Shown here: positions 17,781 to 30,356 of the stretch, piece by piece
Numbering within the stretch: position 1 is the stretch's first letter
Layout: every line of letters begins with the position of its first letter
Source: Eutrigla gurnardus
Taxonomy: Eukaryota > Chordata > Actinopteri > Perciformes > Triglidae
Length of the DNA: 64,000 nt
Reading direction: 5' to 3'
NCBI GenBank assembly: GCA_963514095.1
Contig: OY741267.1
Coordinates: 13,764,585-13,828,584 of the forward strand
Notes under the pieces: model-generated
The model's input: only the letters and a program-made list of their open reading frames with translations
The model's database searches: none
Told to the model about the DNA's origin: nothing
Made by a program: the position numbers and the translations under genes

Positions 17781-18596
17781 AATGTAAAAGCACTGAGAGA
17801 TGGATAGAGGGAGAGAGGGTGAAATGTTCCTTAAATAAAACATTAAAAGGCCTCAGAGTTACATTGATATACATAGAAGTCACTTAACTTAATGTTTCAC
17901 CATAGACATACACTTAAGGTCAAGACGCCAAGACCCGCCTTACGTTGCATCTGATTGGTTTATATTGCGTGGTGCCTTCCGTGGTTGGTTAGATTTAGGC
18001 ACAAAGGACTGATGGATTGGTTATCTCAGTCAGTCAATCAGAGTTACTCGAACTACGGCAAGCCACGAGGACCAAAGTTTATTATCATGAAAAAAATAAA
18101 TAGAGTATTGAATGGGGAACTAGAAGCAGTGAGAAATGTCAAGTGTGGTGTATGGTGTGAGAATGGGTCAAATTGCGTGACTGTCACACTTGCAGAGGCC
18201 CTGCAGAGGTCTTCATTCAGGAAACACTTCTCCATCTGATGTTCCCAGACACCACAGTTCCTCTTATTTCAGCTACGACTTTTCACACATAAATAAGCTG
18301 CCTTCCTCTTTTGTGTGCCTAAATAAACATTTTTTCCTTCACCACAAGAGCCAAGTAGCTTTGCCCAGCAGCTCTGCCCAGACCTTGATAAGGGATGACG
18401 GAGGGATGTCTTTGATCACACAGTCCAGACTGTTTCCTGTCCCAAGAAGGCAAACACAGGAAGTGTTGGATTTAGTCCTTTTACACACTGGTAACAATAA
18501 AGGCAGAGTAAATCAGGGCTTAGTGACAGCAGCTCCTTATAAGGCCCATGAGAAACTTCCATATCTGCAAATGCAAACAATGAAGTTCATGCAAAT
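17781..18596. other. Unique non-coding stretch
   Basis: No gene supported. Positions 17900-18010 include CpG-containing sequence and CAGTCAGTCAATCAGAG-like short repeats. Nothing else recognised. Confidence 0.35.
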
Positions 18597-18686
18597 ATAT
18601 TCAGTGAAATGCCAAATAAGAAGATACTAAATTATTAGATCATATTGAGCATTTTACTGTTCAAGGATGCAGCTGTGATATGAACG
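18597..18686. repeat. 90-bp direct repeat, copy 1
   Basis: Identical, base for base, to 21044-21133. The two copies bound a 2357-bp interval with different composition and several repeat-derived parts. Confidence 0.95.
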
Positions 18687-19053
18687 AAAGAAAAGTTATG
18701 TCCAATTTGACATTTACGAGCGCAAATTTCCAATGTCCGACTGCAGTGAATGCAGCACGAGATTACGTCAGAGCAGCAAGACGCTGCTTTGTTTGAAAAA
18801 TTGAGTGGCGCGATTCGCGAAGCGAGGGAAGGTACGTGTCCACAGGCAGCGGTGTTTCCCCGCGTCCCATTAGGCTTGTTCAGGATGGTCTTGGCTTGAC
18901 TTGACTTGACTTATCACGCCGACGAGAGCTGCAGGTGTCTGAGGGGGCGGGCTCTAAAAGAGACCGTAGCCAAACGCCGTCAAGTCGGACAACAAAGTCA
19001 ACATGACTATGGTGCTCAAGCGATAGAACACAGCAGCAAACCAAAGAGATATG

Positions 19054-19106
<53 letters not shown>

Positions 19107-19767
19107 AACACACACACATACAGTATATACATAAATACATACACACACATGCAAGGCAACATGTGGAAGGCATTATTTTTTCCCAGTATATTTGTATTAT
19201 CATTCTATGTTTGTATTAACCAGACCACACAAATAAATAGGCCTACTCACAGCACAATGCACAGAACTTTAGATCAAGCCATGAGATCAAAGCGACCAAA
19301 ATAAAAAGGCACATCATTTCACCACAAGGTGGCCGCCGAGTGCGGACCTGAACACACGTCATTGAACTTTTAACTAATGAGAACCATTCCACTGTAGCGG
19401 AGGTGTGGGCAAGCCGGTTGCAGCCGTCGTAGACCACGCTGCCAGGCGCTGCAAGAAGCGGCTCTTAAAAACTTGTTCCCGCGATGTTTTGGGGCACGTG
19501 ATATGGTCGCGACCCTGTGACGACTTTGTAGTCGGCTGCTAAGTCGGACACAATTCTAGCCATCATGCATCGCTTTCAACCCACAATACATCACGTTAGG
19601 TAGCGCACTGCAGGCGGCTACATCAAGTCGAATTCGCCTATTGTCAATGTGAATTGCCGTGCAATGCATTCTGGTAGCGTCGCGGCGAATGTCGAGAGAT
19701 GGCGCGCGAGTTGGCCGCTCCTCATTTGCATAAAGTTGAAGTCGAATCTACTTTATGCTAATCAGAA
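18687..19767. other. CpG-rich, probably repeat-derived interval
   Basis: Markedly richer in CpG than the flanks (for example GGCGCGATTCGCGAAGCG near 18806, GTCGCGGCGAATGTCGAG near 19679). It includes a (TTGAC)n cluster near 18894-18911 and, at 19055-19130, a (TA)19 tract passing into (CA)n. This looks like old or composite transposon sequence, but no transposase frame or paired termini could be recognised. Confidence 0.4.
19055..19130. repeat. Compound (TA)n(CA)n microsatellite
   Basis: About 38 bp of TA followed by CA units with small interruptions. Confidence 0.95.
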
Positions 19768-19945
19768 ACCGGAGCACCCGGGGGAAAACCGACATGGGAG
19801 GGGATAATAGGGGAGGGGATGAGGAGATATTTAATTTGGGGCCAAATTGTTTTTTTTCTAGTGGGGGGAAACCGGAGCTCCCGGGGGAAAAACCCACACG
19901 ACACAGTACAATTCACTGTGCCGCCCTTTTTTTTACAATAATATA
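19768..19945 (-). repeat. Degenerate copies of a common fish repeat (GGCACAGTG...CTCCGG type)
   Basis: Read on the minus strand, GGGCGGCACAGTG, GTGTGGGTTTTT, CCCCCGGGAGCTCCGGTTT and CCCCCAC occur in that order. A second partial copy with CCCCCGGGTGCTCCGGTTT lies at 19768-19792. The order matches a widespread teleost repeat whose consensus has GGCACGGTG, GTGGGTTTCCTCCGGG and CTCCGGTTTCCTCCCACAG. The copy is heavily shortened. Confidence 0.5.
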
Positions 19946-20027
19946 TAGCTGTATTTTTTTTTTTTTTTACAGCATACATTATTTTCCGAATTATAAATTT
20001 AGGGCCAAATTGGGACACAGCACCAGT

Positions 20028-20657
20028 TCAACGCCTTTTGCGCAGACCGATACTGTGTCTGAACTTCTTGAAGAGAGATTTCTTCTTCTTGGGGAGCTGC
20101 ACCTCCTCTGGCAGCTCCACACAAGGAAGACTCTGCTCCAGGCTTTCGACCTGGAGCTCAGTCACCAGCTGGTCGGGTGAGATCTAGTGCAGCTCCTCAG
20201 CTCCCTGAAGAGCACCACCATTCACAACCTCAATTTCTGCTGATGCCTTCTCCAGCTCCTGGTCAAGGGTCTTTTGATGGAGTTCTGCCTTTACCTGAAC
20301 TATTTCAGCTCGGAGGTCCTTGTTGTACTCCTCGGTAGTCTGGAGGTCGTTTGAGAGCTGCTGGTTGGTTGAGACCTGTTTTATCAGGGCCTCCTTCGCC
20401 AGCTCCTGGTCCAGGGTCCTCTGCTGAAGTTCTGCCTTAAGCTGAACTAATTCACCTCGGAGGTCTTTGTTGTCCTCCTCAGCAGTCTGGAGGTCATTTG
20501 ACAGCTGCTGGTTGGTGGAGACCTGTTTTCTCAGGGCCTCCTCCGCCAGCTCCTGGTCCAGGGTCTTTTGAGATAACTCAGCTATCTGTCTCTCCAAACT
20601 CCAATAACTCCACGCTGAGTTCTGGTTGCTGCTTGTATTTATACAGTCCAGTGTCAC
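20028..20657 (-). pseudogene. Coiled-coil protein remnant, no ATG and one in-frame stop
   Basis: A minus-strand frame of 210 codons interrupted by one TAG (20184-20186). Upstream of the stop are 157 codons rich in Gln, Glu, Leu and Lys. They hold about 2.4 copies of a 46-residue (138-bp) unit: the core TLDQELAEEALRKQVSTNQQ, then LSNDLQTAEE and KDLR-E-VQ-KAEL. Heptad-like spacing of Leu/Val/Ile predicts a parallel coiled coil. After the TAG the same frame continues for 51 codons with an acidic stretch and a basic C-terminus, SLFKKFRHSIGLRKRR, ending at TGA (20028-20030). That continuation looks like genuine protein, so the TAG is probably a disabling mutation. The open frame begins at GTG directly after an in-frame TGA, and no Met codon exists anywhere in it. 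There are no clear introns. I do not recognise the family. Alternatives: the 3' exon of a gene whose start lies elsewhere, or a functional gene with a sequencing error at the TAG. Confidence 0.6.
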
Positions 20658-20697
20658 GTGATGTCAGCAGTCATCAAAGACATCAAAGACATCAAAG
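20636..20697 (-). promoter_or_regulatory. Possible TATA promoter with E-box/CRE-like site
   Basis: On the minus strand TATAAATA (20636-20643) lies 11 bp downstream of the E-box CACGTG (20655-20660), which overlaps the CRE-like TGACATCA (20659-20666). Further upstream is a short tandem repeat of the 9-mer TCTTTGATG (about 20672-20697). Orientation and spacing suit a promoter driving the coiled-coil remnant, although its open frame extends through the TATA sequence. The arrangement could be chance. Confidence 0.3.
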
Positions 20698-21043
20698 CAC
20701 ATTGTACATTCCAAAATTGAAAAAAAAGAAAAGAACGTTCAGGTTGCCATGGTAACCACTGCTCTTAAAAATGTTTACATTGGTTTTTCATTGATTTCAG
20801 CATCCCAAAAGTTTGCCATACTTTAACTTCCAAACGTGATTAAAAGTTTAAAACGTTCACAAGACTGTGGACTTTATTGGGTCAAACATTCATGTCGATG
20901 GTCCATACGGTTTTCCCGATATCGCAGTTTCAGATGTTATAATGGGTGTGAATGGCACAGAGTCTTCAGCTCGTCTATAATATCCAACTTGCTCCCGATG
21001 CCAAAATTGTATATATACAGTATATATTAAAAAAATGTGTGAA
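20698..21043. other. Unique non-coding stretch inside the direct-repeat interval
   Basis: No gene supported. Ends in an AT-rich TATATACAGTATATATTAAAA segment just before the second 90-bp repeat. Confidence 0.35.
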
Positions 21044-21133
21044 ATATTCAGTGAAATGCCAAATAAGAAGATACTAAATTATTAGATCATATTGAGCATT
21101 TTACTGTTCAAGGATGCAGCTGTGATATGAACG
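21044..21133. repeat. 90-bp direct repeat, copy 2
   Basis: Perfect match to 18597-18686, same orientation, offset 2447 bp. Confidence 0.95.
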
Positions 21134-22412
<1,279 letters not shown>

Positions 22413-22538
22413 GTGGGTAAGGACGATGATTTTTATTTGATTTCTTTGCCTTCTTAACTATATTATTGACTTATTTTCTGGAGGCAGAAGTTATATCATC
22501 ATTAATTTTTAAATACTTAAATACAAAATGTTCTTTTA

Positions 22539-22800
22539 TTAAAGGACCAGTGGTGGATTTCGGTTGCAACATGAACTCAACTGACACTTTTCCCCTGTTC
22601 GGAGAACAATGCCTTCACAAATATGTGAATGGCCCTCAGTGTTTGTTTTTTTTTGTTATAGGCTTCCGTAGAAACATGGTCCGAAACATGAAAGTTAAAT
22701 ATATAAACTGCTCATTCTCAGGTAAAGAAAACACAATTCTTGGTTTCACGTGATTAAACACTATTAAATGTATTTATTTAGATTAAATTACATTATACCT
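22539..22800 (+). mobile_element. Degenerate TTAA-type teleost repeat (T2/Kolobok-like)
   Basis: Starts TTAAAGGACCAGTGG, continues with GCAACATGAACTCAACTGA, GGCTTCCGTAGAAACATGG, CTGCTCATTCTCAGGTAAAG and TTTCACGTGATTAAACACTA. The same word order (GTAGAAACATGG, GCTCATTCTAAG, CAGGTGATTA) is part of a fish repeat I recognise that starts at TTAA with AGG. A related copy is at about 56640-56945. The 3' end is unclear; a CCCTTTAA near 22830 may be the right terminus. Confidence 0.5.
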
Positions 22801-25800
22801 TTCAGTACTGCATCCCAGGAAGTGTTGAAACCCTTTAACCTCGCTAGTTAGGGTGTCACGCTGCATCCATTTAGCTGAGACCAGAGTGATGACCTCCACT
22901 GTCAGCGTGACCTTTTTATATTTTCACAAATACCAGGCTGTTCAATGTCAAGAGAGAGGCCGTTGATCTCAACGTCTTATGTGGGGTATGTATATGAAGT
23001 GACTGTCCCTGCACAATACATAGATCTTATACACTATACATAAGTGTACAGGGAGTGTGGGGATTGTGTTAAAGGATGATTTCACAGGTTGGATTAAAGC
23101 CAGTGAACATGCAGGGATGTGTTTAAAGCAATCATTCTTTCTGTAAAAAAAAATTCTGAACCCGAGGACTCTGAGAAAAAGTGTGAGAAAAACCAACACG
23201 TGTCTTTGATTAAAGATCCAATTTTCCCAGCGTCTCATATGATTTGATTTCTCAGCACGGGACTATGCATTGAAGTAACCAGACAAATGTGGAGCCTTTA
23301 GTTTGTACATGAACCCTTTAAAATGTTAGATTTGGATCAAAGCTTTTTTAAAGACCCTGGGGGTGGGCATTCAAAAAAGAACCAAACCCTAACACACCAC
23401 AAGTCAGCAACGCTTCTGCCATCCTTGTGACTCACAGAGCAAAGAGAAGTGTTGTTTGAGAAAGCTCCGTCATGACACGCACAACCCGCCCAACTCCCAT
23501 GGTTGCGTGAGCCGAGGCTGACAGGCGACTAATGACTCCCGACGAGGGTACCTCGAGAAACGGCCTCATGAATAAGTCATCGCGTTCCCTTGACCTGTGA
23601 GTTGATACAATCTATGCCGGCCTCGGCAGCCTCCCGAGGACCACGGAGGTTATGTAAGTTGAGAGATAGCGGACCGATGCGGAGATGTCTTGCAGTAAAG
23701 AGCTGCAGATTTGTGATTGATGGTGGCAGATATGTTGTTAACCTGCGACTCGTGTTCCTAAAGTATGCAGAAATATTTGGTGCACAGGGATTTTGCATGC
23801 AGTTGTGGCCATTGAGATTTTATCCATTTATTTTACTCTGCACAAAACATATACAGAGTAGTCGCGTCCTGTCTGATATGGGGAAATAGAGCACACACTG
23901 CACTTCAGTTAGGGAGAATGGCTTGCTCTTCTTTGTTGCAAAGAGCTGTGGATCTTGTATTTGATGGGTTTATCACCGTTTTTTGTGAGCAATTAACAAT
24001 TATTTAAACTTTTAATCGTACAACTGCCACCAGTTTGCCACAAACGTATATCAGTTCCAGCAGAAACATGAATTACATGCAGGACTTCCAGGTAAATGTG
24101 GAGGATATGGATTTATTGCACATGGCCCTTACATAATTCCAAAGTTAAATGGTTTTTGAGGAAGCGTAGAAGAGGAATAGTGCACTATATATGGGATGGA
24201 ATAAAATTACCCATTTTTGCAGGATAACGTTGCTGAACTTCATCACTGAATGTGGGTAAAATTGAAATGGCCAACACCATTTATAATGATCGAAAGTCTC
24301 GCATTGCTGGCGGTACATCTTAACAAAGCCGATTTGCTTTAATTTCATGCGATCAATCTTACGAACACTACATTTTTTTATTTATTATTTTGGCAGCTTG
24401 TGTTCGTGAATGGATTTACTTCGTCACTTGCTTTATAAGTGCGAGAGGTCTTCCTCGTCTTTAAACTCAATTACTAAAACAATATGCCATGCTAATGGAA
24501 AAATACTCACTAATTCATTACCCGCTTGTGTTTTATGATGCCTGCAATAATGACTGCACATTACAATGTTACCAAAGGCCCTTAATGAACGCAATCTAAT
24601 GTAAAGGGGTCCACAGAGTACAACATGAAGTGTAATTACTATGTCCTACTCTGAAAAATGATGCTCATGTAAACAAAATGGCAAACCGGGTCACATTTTT
24701 GCCACAAAACGCACAATATAATTTAAATTCAATAGAGATATAATAAAGATATTTCCCTAGTCCTTTTTTACGATGGCGTTTTAGGGCCATATCGTGGATA
24801 TGAAAAACATGTTTTATAAAACTGGGGGAGAAAATAAGATGGTTAGGTTAACTGTAAGCTACTTGCACAGCACCAATAACAGCTGGTGGAGACTAAACCA
24901 GAGCTAAAAGGAGACCTGAGCTCTAAAGGTGTCATGAAAACAAAAGCGAGGGTCGCACAAATACTTATCACTGAAACAAGTAAGCATTCCTCTGCAGTCT
25001 TGAGGATTCATGTTAACTTGCATGTCAGTCTCAGTTTAATTAAAAAAAACAAAAAAAAAACATGTAGATTTGTTGGTTTTAAACAGTAAGGCAATGCTGT
25101 ACTGGTCACATATCAAAGTGTGAAGTCATGACTGCAAAGTGTGTAAAACGGTGACACATTTATCACAGATTGTGAGATACCCAACTGAGCATTCGTGCAA
25201 TCACCTCATTCTCAAATCCAGAAAGGGTCATATGGGACGTAGGACCGCGGAGGCTCGAGAGCATCACGGCCCGCTGTGCCTGCGAAGTCACATAAGAGTC
25301 ACAATCTGTGCTGCTCCTGCTTGGCGAGGCGTTGGTGGGTTTGGACAGATGGGAGGGAGAGCGGCGTCATCTGGTCACGCCATGGCAGGGAGGCCGTCGG
25401 GGCAACCTTTGTGTAATTGGATAGATGCTCACTGCGGGTTAGCTGGGGAGCTGACACTGAAACCTGTAGCTGTGGGCCAATGATACTGAGCGCTGCATTA
25501 AAGCACCAGACAGGCAGTTTCACCTGCTCCTATACGGTATACATGAATATTAAGAGTTATGTTTTAACGCCAAAATATTCATGAACTTTGTTGATTGTTT
25601 TTTTCTTTCGTTGATTTTCTCTTTTTTTGCTTGGCCGGTTTCAACGGTTGCAATACAGCCAATTATGAACTTAAATGGCTCTGTTTTTATTCTTTTTTCC
25701 TGTTGTCAATAAGCCCTAAATGTCCTGAAAAGCCCAAACATTCAAATGCCAATATGCCATCAGTCTCCTTCAATTGGCTGCACACTGGTTTATTAGTTAT

Positions 25801-28800
25801 TCATACTGACTATTACATTTTTCGTTTAGAAGTATTTTGTATAAAGTCAGCTTTTCTGATATTAGGAGGACATATTCCCAATTGTAATTTGATTCCTGCT
25901 TAGGAACCATACAGTGGACCTCAATTGAGCATAACAAGAAACGCAACATTGTAATTGACCAAGTTATGAATTACGATATAGTGAACAACGAAGGTTTTCT
26001 AATTGTATTGCCTTCAAGATTTACACACCCCTCTGATGAGTGAATTATCCACCACAGACAAATTCTAGCAGTAGTTGTTGCTTGGCCGGTTTTAATTTTG
26101 GACGCTGGATTGTATCCATATTAATTTCAGACTTGACAACCTACATTTTTCATCTTCTACACTGTGGCCAAACATGAACTTTCCCTTTTAACTTTTCAAA
26201 AAAACATTATGTGAGTTTATTCTTAGGCCTTTGTTCTGCCTCCATTCTGAATTGGAAAGGGAGGGTTACGGAGGGCACAGAGGGGCCCCTAGTAGATTTG
26301 ATTAAACCAGATGGATTGGATAACTGGATAATATGGGGGTTGAAGAGAGTGAGACATGGAAGAAGGAATAGACAGGCAAACGGAGAGAAAGACGGCTGGA
26401 TGGGGGGGTTTATGGCACTGCATTATGCATCGCAGATCATCAGCCCGGGTGGCTTGTTTTATGGGTTGGTGTCAGGGGTGCCACTCCTGCTTCACACTCT
26501 GTGGCGATGGGTCTGTTGCCATGGCAGCAGCAAAGCATGCTCATTAGCAAATATTGCCCTTGGCCCATAGAGAGCGAGAGCAAGGTGCTGACTTTGACGG
26601 ACAGCAGACACCAAATAATAGGTTGAAAAAGTCTGCAGGACTGAGAAGGCGCTGCATATGGAGTGATTTGAATTAATTTTGGAAGATGCCCTGCTCGTTG
26701 AGATCCATCCACTTCACATTTATTAGGCCTCTTGTGCTACTAGTCTGTCGTTTGAGAATATATTAGATACCCAGAATTTCTGGTATTTTTGAAGAAAGCT
26801 GCCTTGAAATGATTATTCAATAGAGGTATTGGGTGTGTGCAAAGTCTTTTTTTCTCCAATATAAAATTTAAAAGGATTATTTTCAGAAAAAGCTTAGAAA
26901 GAGCTGGATACTGTAGGTTTTAGTGTTAGACCCAAACAAATGCACTATTTCGGTTTGTCTATTTTCAACTGTGGATTAATAGACATTTCATGCAGTTAGA
27001 CAGGAGCAGGACGGTGTGTGGGGATTGAACTGAAATACACTAAGTGTGAACATGTCGCCCAGTGCAACGGTGTGGCACAGTCATGCATTTTTGTCTTTGG
27101 ACAACAATAGAGCTCTAAGCCACAAAGGAATAAGACATAACAGGCATTAAAAACTCCAGCTTGTGTGACTCACCAGAACGTTAACAGATTGGATATCCTC
27201 CGCAGACCCAGCAATTCATTCATGTCCTCTGTGGGACGTCATGACATTGAGGCCTTTATTTCAAACTCCACACATGCAGTTTATGTGAGTCCTAATGTAC
27301 TGTGAAAAGCACATTGGGCTTTCCAGGGATGTAACTCACATGTGGGTTCAGCCAACAGAGCACCTCTGTCTTTTCAAAGTAATGGGAAAACAGCAGACAT
27401 GTTTTATGGTTTTATTTCAAATCTGTAAATATAGAATATATTGTTATTCTTCATAGGATGTTGTTTTTATTAATGTGCCTTAGCTATTTGACATTAAGAT
27501 ATTGAAAGTTAACCATGTCTTTTGCAGCAGATTTGTGTCAAACATTGTGGTGTCAAGAGAAGAGGAGGGAGCAGGTTTTAAAATAATTCAATACATTTTT
27601 TTTTAACAAAAATCAATGAGAACTGAAATCAAATTAGAAATAATTAAAAAGAAAATCTATTATTTTATCTTGTAGTGTACTTTTTTTCAAAGATTGAACT
27701 GAAGTCCACTACAAAGGCAGCCCTCCCTCAAAATTACGTTCCCTTATGACGAAATTGCATTTTGAAAGGAAACATATTTACGTTACGTAAACATTACCTT
27801 AAGATTTTTTAACCTTAACATCACCATGTTCTTTTGTTTAATTTTGTCGTCATTTTAAGCTAAAATCTGATGTAGGAGTATATTATATATTCAACTTTAT
27901 TCAAGACACAGGAAGGTCCATAAAAAAGTAGTAGTTTTGTCACATTTTTAAACTATTTAAAACTGCATTTTCCAGTGAAACGTAATTGCGAGTGCAGTTT
28001 AATTGTAAGGGAACATCATTTTGTAGGAGACAGGGTTGACAAGAACATATTATTATAAAAAAAAAAAGAAGATTAAAAAAAAATAAAGAAAAAAGTTTTG
28101 CTTTATCGCTTTCCAATTACTTAAATTATGAAAAAAGAAAATAATAACACCCTTTTTTCTTTTGGGTCTGAATGTTCAGACTCTCATTGTAATACTTGTT
28201 TCCTTTTGTATGGCTTTTGTATTGTGTTGGCGGAGATTGAAAAGAGACATTCACTGTTTTTGACCCAAATACATTTTCCAGAAAGGCAGATGAGTAAAAA
28301 CAGCAATTTTCATAATGCATTTAACAGATTTCAGATATCAAGGGGCCATTGACGTCAAGCAACACAAACTGTAACCTTCGAAACTTTGACTCAAAGGAGT
28401 GAATTGCAGCTTTCTTCTTCCTCTACAGACATGATTGACTGCTTTGCACGACCCTCCACTCCTCTGCAGCAGTGCAGCGTGGGAAACGGTGGAGAATCTT
28501 CAATAACAGGTGATCACGGCTGAGCAAACAACATCAAGCCATAACGGCCGACTGCCAGAACATCCAGAACAGCCTTCCCTTCAGTCTCACAATCACACTT
28601 CAGTACGTAAGGCCTGAGAAAAAAATAGAGCACCTCTCCCTGGGTGTGTGATCCGTCTAATGGAAAATGGTGTATAATCGAGGAGAGAGCTGGTGAGCTA
28701 ATGAAAAGGGTAGCGAGGTGACATTTTCAGAGTGACGTCTGAAGTAGGATGACATTTACAGAGAAGAAGCCCCAAAGACAGTCTTTGAGAAAGGGTCTCT

Positions 28801-30020
28801 GTATATTATATAGGAAAAGTGCAGGACGACGTGGATGTGAGGCTGATATCGATATGACTCAGGCTTCCTGACACTGCCATCGTTTTTTTTCTTCAGGTAG
28901 GTAGGTAGTCTCATTTGGCTGGGAAGTGTGGCACAGATGGAGGATGATTTTTCATATTTGCTGTTAAAAGTGAAGGATTCTGTTCCAACAGTCATACATT
29001 CAATTTAAGGAAGAACAACATTCACTGCACAGTATCTACAAGTCACCAGTGAATACATCGTGATGAATTTAGAAATACCCAAACTCATTTTAATGTGTGT
29101 CGTATAATCAGCTGTCATTCTGTCTAGAGGTGTGCCAACAACATGACTGTCTGTAATGGTGGCCAGAGCATCTGGTCTAACTGACCAAATAAATCTAGGT
29201 GAAGCTAAAACCATCAAAATATTTTCTCTGTTACATTTTCTTGGTGGGAAAAATTAGATGAATATGAAAGATACTTTCAAACTTTTTTGTTTTCCAAAGG
29301 TTTAAAGGACCAAAAGGTTCTTATACTCGCCCAATGTATGACAACAAATGATCTTCACAGCATCAGTTCCAGGTAGGCCTAAGGGGATCCAGCTTACTTA
29401 CGCTTGTAGGCAGTTATAATCCTCTGGACATGTGATCAACAATACCAAAGGTTTATCACATAAAGATGTTCAGTGGAGTACTTGTACTAGTGTACTCTTA
29501 TTATGCTTTGCTCGTGGTACACGTACATGAATATAATATAATATGACGGTGCCTGTCAGCTGGTAGTCAAACAGCTGAATGAGCCAGTGATTCTGAAACA
29601 CGAATAAAACAGCTCATCCAATCAGCTAATGCAGGCATAAGTTAATGCTACGCTCCATTTGATCGCATTCTTGAATCATCCAAAGGTATGTTTTTCCTAG
29701 ATTTTTCCCCAAACACCCTAATGTGGCAGACCTGCTTCTGCTTCTTTTACTGTAGACCAAACGTTCATGTCACGGTGCTCTGAAAGCAGTTGATGTCCCC
29801 AATATAAAGAATGAAAAAAATATGTAGGCGCAGTAACGGCAACGTAGGAGAATTACCAACCCAGTCACCAGAAAAAAGCATGGGATATGTTGAATGTTGA
29901 TGTTTCTCAACCCATAATTGTGTTTCATATTTGGATAATATAAAAGAGTATGGATGTAGCGTGAAAATGTAGCAGGAGTACATAAAGTAATGAAAAAATG
30001 TTACAACACAACAGCATAGC
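22801..30020. other. Long unique non-coding stretch
   Basis: No gene supported. Positions 23460-23700 are CpG-containing mixed sequence. Positions 24390-24620 lack repeats and carry many TAAT and AATTACC-type cores, so they are candidate regulatory DNA. Positions 27560-28130 are very A/T rich with A runs (28055-28095). A 15-base word GTTGCTTGGCCGGTT-like recurs near 25629 and 26084 without obvious structure. No domain was found in any open frame, including 26211-26570. Confidence 0.35.
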
Positions 30021-30356
30021 GATGTAACGTAACGCTGTAACGTAACGCTGTAACGTAACGATGTAACGTAACGATGTAACGTAACGATGTAACGATGTGA
30101 CGTAAAGATGTGACGTAAAGATGTGACGTAACGATGTAATGTAAAGATGTGACGTAACAACGTGACATAACACAACGACGTAACACAACGACGTAACACA
30201 ACAACTTAACCAACGTAACAGCACATTAACGTAATGACGTACCCTAACGATGTAACCTAACAATGTAATGCAACAACGTGACGTAACGTAACAACGTACC
30301 GTAACAGCGTCACAGTGATGTCACTAAGATGACAACGTAACAATGTAACTTAACAA
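30021..30356. repeat. 13-bp minisatellite, consensus GATGTRACGTAAM
   Basis: About 25 units of 13 bp. Units are near identical on the left (GATGTAACGTAAC, GATGTGACGTAAA) and progressively mutated on the right (ACAACGACGTAAC and similar). One unit is cut to 8 bp near 30086. Many units contain TGACGTAA or TAACGTAAC, resembling bZIP (CREB/ATF, C/EBP) sites. The long minus-strand open frames here (Tyr/Val/Thr/Leu/Arg rich) are only the repeat translated. Confidence 0.9.

Noticed and set aside
27781..27790. GTTACGTAA D-box-like bZIP site (another near 14562)
   Set aside because: An 8-base site is expected about once by chance in 64 kb.
29765..30263. Overlapping minus-strand open frames rich in RYVTSLRY-like repeats
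   Set aside because: They are translations of the 13-bp minisatellite. 13 is not a multiple of 3, so all three frames stay open and cycle through the same peptides.
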